Of a stretch of 64,000 nucleotides of DNA, positions 57,770-64,000 are shown piece by piece. Source of the DNA: Datisca glomerata. Lineage: Eukaryota; Streptophyta; Magnoliopsida; Cucurbitales; Datiscaceae. The notes under the pieces were generated by a model, which was not told where the DNA came from, made no database searches, and worked only from the letters and a program-made list of their open reading frames with translations. How positions within the stretch are numbered: the first letter of the stretch is position 1; each line of letters begins with the position of its first letter. Made by a program: the position numbers and the translations under genes. Where the stretch lies: NCBI GenBank assembly GCA_003255025.1, contig QANY01013864.1, forward strand, positions 37,398-101,397, written 5' to 3'.

Positions 57770-59335
57770 TTTACTCGTAAGTTTCTTATTTGGCTTTGCC
57801 TTCTTTTTTCTCCTCTTTCTCAATTGGCTACTTCATTTTCTCCTTCTATCCCTAGAATTAAGATTAGAGACAAATTGACGCGATTCATTTCTCAGTATTG
57901 TATGGCCTTTTCCAATGAGGTTAACTACTCTTATTTTGATGGGGACCTTGTTAGTTCTTCCATATATCCAGGCGTTCTAAATTGTTGAACCATGTCTATT
58001 GCACTAGGCTTTAGGTTTCCCATCTCTCATTTATTTCCATAATTCTTTCAATATGATGATGTCTCTCCTACATAATTTACCCCAAACACATATTGGATCT
58101 TCTAGTTTTTGAGGCTCTAAACATATTATATAGTTTAGAGTTAGGTCCTAATGAGTTTTGCTTTCTTTACTCCATTAAAGAGAATAATGGAAATTACTTT
58201 GAACTCGGAGGAGTGGCCTGACTAGTGGTCCACTTATTTTGGACTTACCGAAGGGTGACAAATGCTGGAATGTCAAGGCGGTCACTTCCATATCCCTACT
58301 AATTGGAGATCATTTGGTGAGTGACCTTTCCCCTCTGCATCCCCTACTTTTCTTAAATTACCTTGATTTTTTTATTCAACTAATCTTTCTTCATTTTTCT
58401 TGTAGACATGAGGAATAACTCTCATCCATTTAAGCCTCATGAAGATAAGTCTAAGATCATTCTCCCTCAACTTTCTTCCCCACTTTCTACTCTGGCTATT
58501 CACCCTTTGTTCCAGTCGGAGTTTTTTGCCCCACTGCCTTTTATCCTAGTGGGCTTTCTTTTGTTGATTCTAGTGTGGGTGCCTTTGAGGATGACCGACT
58601 TTGGTCCATGTTACCTTATTGTTCTAACCTAAGGATCCCCTTTCATATCAACTAGCTGCTAGACCATGATACCTCCCATATGATCTAGTGCTCGATAATT
58701 TCTGACCAGCTTGGAGAAGAAAGTATCGAGGCTCTACAAAAAGGAGTCAACCACAGCCTCCATCAGGTATTTCTTTCATTTTATTTCCAAGTTTGTTTTG
58801 TCTCACAAAGCCTTCACTAACCTTTGTTTCTTTGTTGAGGTTCCCCTTTACGACAAAGCTCACACCGCTAAGCTTAACAGCATTGGCGGTGATAGGTCAG
58901 GCATGAACAAGAAGTGCCTGACCTAATGCATCTGCTTGCTGCTAAGGAGCAAGAGCTCGGCAAAGTGCTGGGCCAAGAAGAAGCAACTAAGATTGAAGCG
59001 ACTGAGGTGAGGGCCAAACCTGATCGACGAACTTTGGAGGTTGTTTGGGAAGCTTCTGAGATGATGAAGGCCTTAATGGTTGAAGTTTTGAAAAAGAAGG
59101 AAGAGGAAGCCTATGAGCTATAAACTGCCCAGTTCACACTGCTGAAGAAGGAGGTTTACACCATCAGGTATCTCGATGGCGCATCTCGGGCCCCTTTGTA
59201 ATATGAACTGACAGAGACAGTTCCTTCTTCCAATGAGAAGAATGCTGCTGCCCTGGAGACTATTGAAGTTGTCATCAAGGAGGTTGTCACTGAGGAGACG
59301 CGAAGGCCTTATGACCATTCAACAGAGCATATCGT
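57770..59335 (+). pseudogene. Antisense extra ORF of gypsy-type element, copy 3, longest
   Basis: Gag-like first part (57840-58316: RFISQYCMAF, GDLVSSSIYPG, FTPNTYW); the start ATG seen in copy 2 is TTG here (about 57828). The 89-bp intron with GT and AG ends is at 58317-58405. The second part (58408-58632: HPFKPHEDKS, PLSTLAIHPL) is followed by KKVSRLYKKESTTAS (58714) and then a charged coil (58914-59123: AAKEQELGKVLGQEEATK, KKKEEEAYEL), a stop, and a continuation TAQFTLLKKEVY to about 59335. This is the architecture of plant 'putative gypsy type transposon' proteins. Several stops (57987, 58100s, 59121) disable it. The minisatellite follows downstream. Confidence 0.6.
58317..58405 (+). other. 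Conserved 89-bp intron of the extra ORF
   Basis: GTGAGTGACC at the 5' end and TTTTTCTTGTAG at the 3' end. The same place in the other copies (602-514 and 20256-20168, minus strand) is also exactly 89 bp with GTGATTGACC and TTTTTCTTGCAG. Spliced RNA from an ORF inside a retroelement is only possible if it is transcribed from its own, antisense promoter. Confidence 0.65.
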
Positions 59336-59469
59336 GCTCGATTTTTTTTCTTTTTCATCCTCATGACGGTTCCTTTTTATTTCTTTTCTTTTCCTTGTAC
59401 TTCTTCATTATTAATGAAAGACTTATTTTCCCTCTAAGTGTAAATTTTTGTTTTTGAATTCCTTCATAA

Positions 59470-60190
59470 TTTTCTTTTCTTTTTCTTCAGCGATTGTTTA
59501 CTTAAGCATTTTCTTGAATTTTCTCCTTTAGCGGTCTCTTGGCACTAGTAGACATTTTTATACTTTTTTACCTTAAGTGATCGCTTGGCATACTTAGGTA
59601 TTTTTTTTACTTTTTTACCTTAAATGGTCACTTGGCAAACTTAGACATTTTTTCTACTTTTTTGACTTTAGTTTTCACTTGGCACACTTAGACATTTCCT
59701 TTATCTATTTACCTTAAGTTGCATCTCGGCACGCTTAGACATTTTTTCTATTTTTTACGATAAGTGCCTGCCTGGCACACTTAGGCATTTTTTTTCTACT
59801 TTTTTTACTTAAGTTGTCGCTTGGCACACTAAGGCAATTTTTCTTCCTTTTTGCTGCTTTGCACACTTAAGCAGCTTTTTTCATAATTTTTTCCCTTCAG
59901 TGACCGCTTTTCACACATAAACATTTTTTTCTATTCTTTTGGCTTAAGAGTCTGTTTGGCACAGTTCGGCATTTTTTAACTTTTTTACCTTGAGCTGGCA
60001 CACTTAGGCATATTTGTCTAATTTTTTCCCTTAAACAGTCATTTGGCACAAGTAGGCAATATTTTCTACTTGTTTTCCTTCAGAGGCTGCTTGGCACACT
60101 TAAGCTTTTTCTACTTGTTTACGTGAGAATAGGTAGAGCATGAAAGTCAGAATCTAATAAGAAAAAAAGCATAAAAATGCCTAAGTGTTC
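59470..60190 (+). repeat. Minisatellite, about 48-bp unit, right array
   Basis: Reverse complement of the array at 18540-19190: units around CCGCTTGGCACACTTAGGCA then TTTTTTCTACTTTTTTACC. About 13 units with considerable divergence. Sits just after the extra ORF, as in the left copy. Confidence 0.85.
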
Positions 60191-62119
60191 CATAATACAC
60201 CCTCGAAGTAGGTTATCCTTCGAAAGAGTAAGTATTATGAGGATGATCAAAATGTCAATTTGGAGAGAGGAAGATCTACTAGCCAACCAAAGTGGAGGAA
60301 ATAAGAAAGAGATTCTTCCCTGAGAGCTTGTCCCTCCGGATCTTTAGAATAGCTGAAGATGGTGCAACATTAAATCCTATTACACTTGTTGCGACCCGCC
60401 CAGAATGGCCATACATACTATGACCTCATTCACATAGCAAATAAAATTTGAGTGGATGGGGATAAGCTAAAAGACTACGACTACCAGCCAGAAGCGACTC
60501 GCTTCGATTCTCGTTGGCTATCAAAACACATTTGACTTAACTAAGGCTTTCCCAATTATCCTGGTAGGAAACTTGTACGCGGCACTTGTATGGGGGTGCA
60601 TGTTGTGTTGGTTTTCCAACCTCTTGCTTCTATTGGAAAACACAATAGTCGAACTATGCTACATGTCAGATAATATGAAGATTCTGAACTAAATGGACAA
60701 AGAACCGAACTAAATTGGACAAACATAAACACGATCAAGCCCTTATACAAAGTTGAAAAATCTAGTTCGATCGCTCATTAAAACCTAGGTGTTAAGGAGC
60801 GGAGTACTAGAACCGTATAATTAGCACAGAACAGGCAAGTCTAGGCTATGTAGGGCAACATTTCAATAATGATTTGATAATAGTTAAAATTTAGTTTAAA
60901 GGAGCAAAAGTTTGCCAAAACGCAATTTAAATAATGACCAAGTAAAAATACTTCTTGAAAGTTAAAAAATACTTCTTGAAAGTATTTTACTTTGTTAAAG
61001 AAAATTAAAAATCTAGATCTTTTCCTTGTATCAATGTAAATAATGACCAAGTAAAAATCAATAATCTTTGTTAGAGAAAAGTAATCGAGAATTTGAATAT
61101 ATGCTTTTTGCCAAGAATATTACCATATATTTGAAATGAGAAATAATACAACAAAAAGGAAACTGAAACTTGTATATGTTGCATAAACATATATTTAACA
61201 CCACCTATGGTTCTTAGTTCCCTGTTTGTATTTGATCAAATAGAAAAATATATAGAATTTCCAATTAAGTGTTCTTAGAAAAATTAATTCCTCGTTCAAT
61301 AAAAGGCAACGTATGCGGGAGTTAGCAGAGATTGATATACAAAAACCTCAGGGTCTTCAGGAAGATTTATTCGATGCAAATTATGACATTGAGGTCCAAC
61401 TCCTTATCCTTGTTCTTTGGGACCTGCCTCCTCACCTTTTGATAATATCTCTGCCCACTCCAAACCACCTTCCAAGGCCTTTGAACATCACTGTTGATTC
61501 TGTACAAAGTATGGAATCGCCAGCCAAATAGCAAACAAGAACTTAAGGCCAAAACACCATGGAAATAATTCACCTGAAAAATGAAACCAAAGTGAAAAAA
61601 TGAATCGGTACAAATTGACGGCATTGAAGGTGAAGCAGCTGGGAAGATGGGAGGGGTGAAAAAACACACTTTAGTCATGTTAACTTAGAAAGGAAAGGGA
61701 GGATGAAAGCCTAGAAGAATAGGGGATATGTGATGGAACATATGGAATAATGAAGGCTGAAGAAGTAAATGAAGTGAAATGGTCTTCTTGACAGTGACTT
61801 AGTGAGTAGTAGTGATGAATTAGCACTTGTAGTGACGTTAAACTTCCAAGTCCCACAACTAAGCTTAACTATCATTTGGGCTGATTACTATTGAAACCCA
61901 TTTACTTAGTAAATTCATATATTTGAGAATTACGTTGAGCTTCACAATCACATTTTGAGTTAGTGTGCTCATATAATACTGTTATAATTTTTGTAAATAT
62001 TATAATATCTGAAAATACACTTTAGTCATGAAACACGTACGTTGCGTGTAGTATAATATTTCAATATGTATAATATTTTATTGCGTTGCTTGGTTCAATA
62101 CAATTTATAGTATATGAAA
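60191..62119. other. Mostly unplaced sequence
   Basis: It has no inverted partner between 18500 and 18540 on the left. 60380-60800 is less AT-rich (GTTGCGACCCGCCCAGAATG at 60389) and might belong to another retroelement. A 51-bp repeat-like word (AATAATGACCAAGTAAAAAT) occurs at 60930 and 61038. A hypothetical ORF is listed separately; otherwise nothing recognised. Confidence 0.4.
61367..61678 (-). CDS. Hypothetical protein, possible first exon
   Basis: 103 codons open from ATG 61678, preceded on the minus strand by a pyrimidine-rich, leader-like sequence (CTTTCATCCTCCCTTTCC). The first 34 codons (MTKVCFFTPPIFPAASPSMP) are hydrophobic and Ser/Pro-rich and end at TTTTTCAGGTGAAT, which could act as a donor, giving a short signal-like exon. 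The rest contains INSDVQRPWKVVWSGQRYY. I do not recognise the family. A plus-strand ORF (61313-61531) overlaps it and is probably a shadow. Confidence 0.25.
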   Translation of the reverse strand: MTKVCFFTPPIFPAASPSMPSICTDSFFHFGFIFQVNYFHGVLALSSCLLFGWRFHTLYRINSDVQRPWKVVWSGQRYYQKVRRQVPKNKDKELDLNVIICIE

Positions 62120-63455
62120 GTATCAAATTTGGTTGATTGGTTTCTTCGTATTAACATACATACAAATGAGAACAAAAAAAATTTATTTATAACAAAAAGA
62201 ACAGAACAATTGAGTGTAAAAAGACAAAGTTAAGTTTTTAAAAAAAGAGTCAAAATTAAAGAATCAATAAACACAAGAAATTTAAAAAGTATGGTAATAA
62301 TTTATTCTTAATTAAAAAATAAAAATTAATATATCAATCAGAATAATTAAGTATTTTTATTTCAATTTATTTGGTGAATGGATCTTTATTTCATTTTATT
62401 TGGTGAATCGGTTCAATGTATATGGAAATATGTGTGAGTCAATCGCATTGAGGGTTATCAAATAATAAAAGGTAGCAATGATTTTCTTCTCGTGTGATAC
62501 TTAACCTATGATTATCAATTAAAATTAATAATTATATATTAATAAGAATAATTAATTTGTATTTAATTTTATTAAATAAACATATTGAATGTATGTATAA
62601 GTATTTGTGTCAACTAGTCACATTTCAGCATTTCAAATAATAAAAGTAGTATTGAAATAATAAATTATACCTAAACATTTATAAAATGGCTATTGTGTCG
62701 CGTTACTCTTAATGTATTACTATTGAATAGATGTCTTATAGATAAATGCAATTCTATATGATATGCTAAAGAATTATATTATCTCAATGTCAACGGACAA
62801 ACCTTCAATTTTGTCTACATTTTTACTATATTTTTTTTCTAATAATACTTTTTCAATATATACCTATGACAGATTCATTCACCTCATATTGGTTTAAGAA
62901 CTATGTATTCATTATCATCATGGGTTCGTGACATAAATAAATTAAACTTGAAAATTCTTGAACTGTACGTGTTTGTTATAACAATTAATTTGAAAGTTCT
63001 AAAAATGGATGACTTTAATGAAATTCCCTTTTCAAAGGAAAAAAATCAATAAAAGAATTAAGTTTATAAGTAATGTAGTTCATTGTCAACAAGAAAGTTA
63101 TTAATTCTTTAACCGGGAATTAATATAATTTATAATAAATGAAAGCTGTATAATATGTGGCCCTAAAGATCTTTGCCAACTTGTAATTCACCTAATTAGA
63201 AATTTTATATATTGAAAGAGAATTTGATATATAAATTTCTAAATTTTGCATGTGTGAGGATAGTTACACATCCGGTACTGTGACATGTTATATTATTTTT
63301 GTTTTTAAAGGCAAATATGTTCAACTAAAAGAAATAAACTATATATGAGGTATCACTCATATAAACAAAAGACAAACAAAGGTCAAAAGCATCAAAACGC
63401 TAACTTACTAAAAAAATCTCAAGCAACCCCTATGTCTACTCAATTTTAAGATTAA
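62120..63455. repeat. Unit X, right copy
   Basis: Reverse complement of 17180-18500, without the N-linked patch. Includes a partial internal duplication (62300-62480 against 62510-62650, both with TCAAATAATAAAAG). AT-rich, non-coding. Confidence 0.75.
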
Positions 63456-64000
63456 TAGATGAATTCTCTATATTCCTAAAAGACCAAGACCTCTCTCTAA
63501 TCATCCTAATTATACAAAAGAAATTAGTATTACTGTCTCTCATATCCCCATCAAAACATCTACTATTCATTTTTAACCAAATTACATAGACAAAATCGTG
63601 AAAGTTATATTATTTTTGTTTATTACTGTCTTACTAAAGTGTATTTTCAAGTAAAGTCTTTAATATTTGGGGAACTTTGAGTCATCCATCATGGTAAAGT
63701 CTTTTTCTAAGTAGTATAATTCGAACTCAAGATATCTTAGATGTTATTTAAGGGTGTGGAAGCTTTTAACTAACCACACTAACCCATCTTATTTGTTTAA
63801 CTGTAAATATGAGAAAATATTTTTTTTGACATAATGTGTCCTTTTCGCTTTAGATCTATAATAGTTTTTAAGTCTAATATATTCACATTAACGTCAATAT
63901 TAATTTCAAAGTATATGTATACATTTTCAAATTACACACGTGTGAGCCGCATGCTTTTCAACTAATTCAACTCAAGTTTATTATACATATTCCAACTCTG
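63456..64000. other. No gene recognised
   Basis: AT-rich sequence to the window end; no repeat partner in this window and no coding signal. Confidence 0.5.

Noticed and set aside
1..64000. tRNA, rRNA, plastid or mitochondrial insertions
   Set aside because: I looked for cloverleaf-type and organelle-like conserved stretches and saw none; a computed search could still find decayed ones.

Overview
This window is repeat-rich, AT-rich nuclear DNA from a flowering plant, most likely a dicot. The evidence is several copies of a plant L1-type LINE with a C-terminal RNase H domain, Caulimoviridae-like endogenous virus sequence, plant LTR-retrotransposon pieces, and fragments of two recognisable plant genes (a ZFPL1-like zinc-finger gene and a POLLENLESS3/MS5-like TPR gene). 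I found no complete, intact host gene. Six single N bases (204, 10037, 18020, 32382, 48032, 51656) look like contig joins; most are followed by a near-copy of sequence already present to their left, so part of the duplication may be an assembly artefact.

Layout. 1-7.5 kb: degenerate retroelement 3' region (antisense extra ORF, LTR-like promoter, leader), a decayed LINE (about 2.2-6.67 kb) and a dispersed unit called here unit Y. 7.5-13.0 kb: two near-identical copies of an endogenous caulimovirid fragment, divided by the N at 10037. 13.3-18.5 kb: LINE 3' half, unit Y, a Ty3/gypsy-like LTR piece and unit X. 18.5-28.0 kb: a minisatellite, the antisense extra ORF, the longest LINE copy, unit Y and a second LTR-like piece. 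28.07-34.4 kb: ZFPL1-like exons, then three MS5-like fragments, all on the minus strand. 34.7-36.7 kb: a 5' LINE fragment. 37-43 kb: the centre of a large inverted duplication, with copia gag-like scraps. 43-50.6 kb: dispersed repeat families and a 1.16-kb solo LTR. 50.6-53.5 kb: CT-rich tracts and inverted unit Y. 53.5-57.0 kb: an inverted LINE holding a 1.84-kb insertion with two exon-like segments. 57.0-60.2 kb: inverted LTR-like region, extra ORF and minisatellite. 60.2-62.1 kb: mostly unplaced. 62.1-63.5 kb: inverted unit X.

The main result is a collinear set of inverted matches on the two sides of about 40 kb. At least eight blocks pair so that left plus right coordinate is roughly 78-83 kb throughout, which indicates an old inverted duplication with arms of about 23 kb, later altered by deletions, insertions and tandem copying. 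Block 1-7.5 kb is also a direct copy of 19.5-27.0 kb. I did not find a new defence or metabolic system. The items most worth following are the inverted duplication, the captured exons at 54.3-56.1 kb, the intron-bearing antisense ORF family and the N-linked duplications. All coordinates come from reading by eye; block boundaries are good to some tens of bases except where splice sites or LTR ends are stated exactly.
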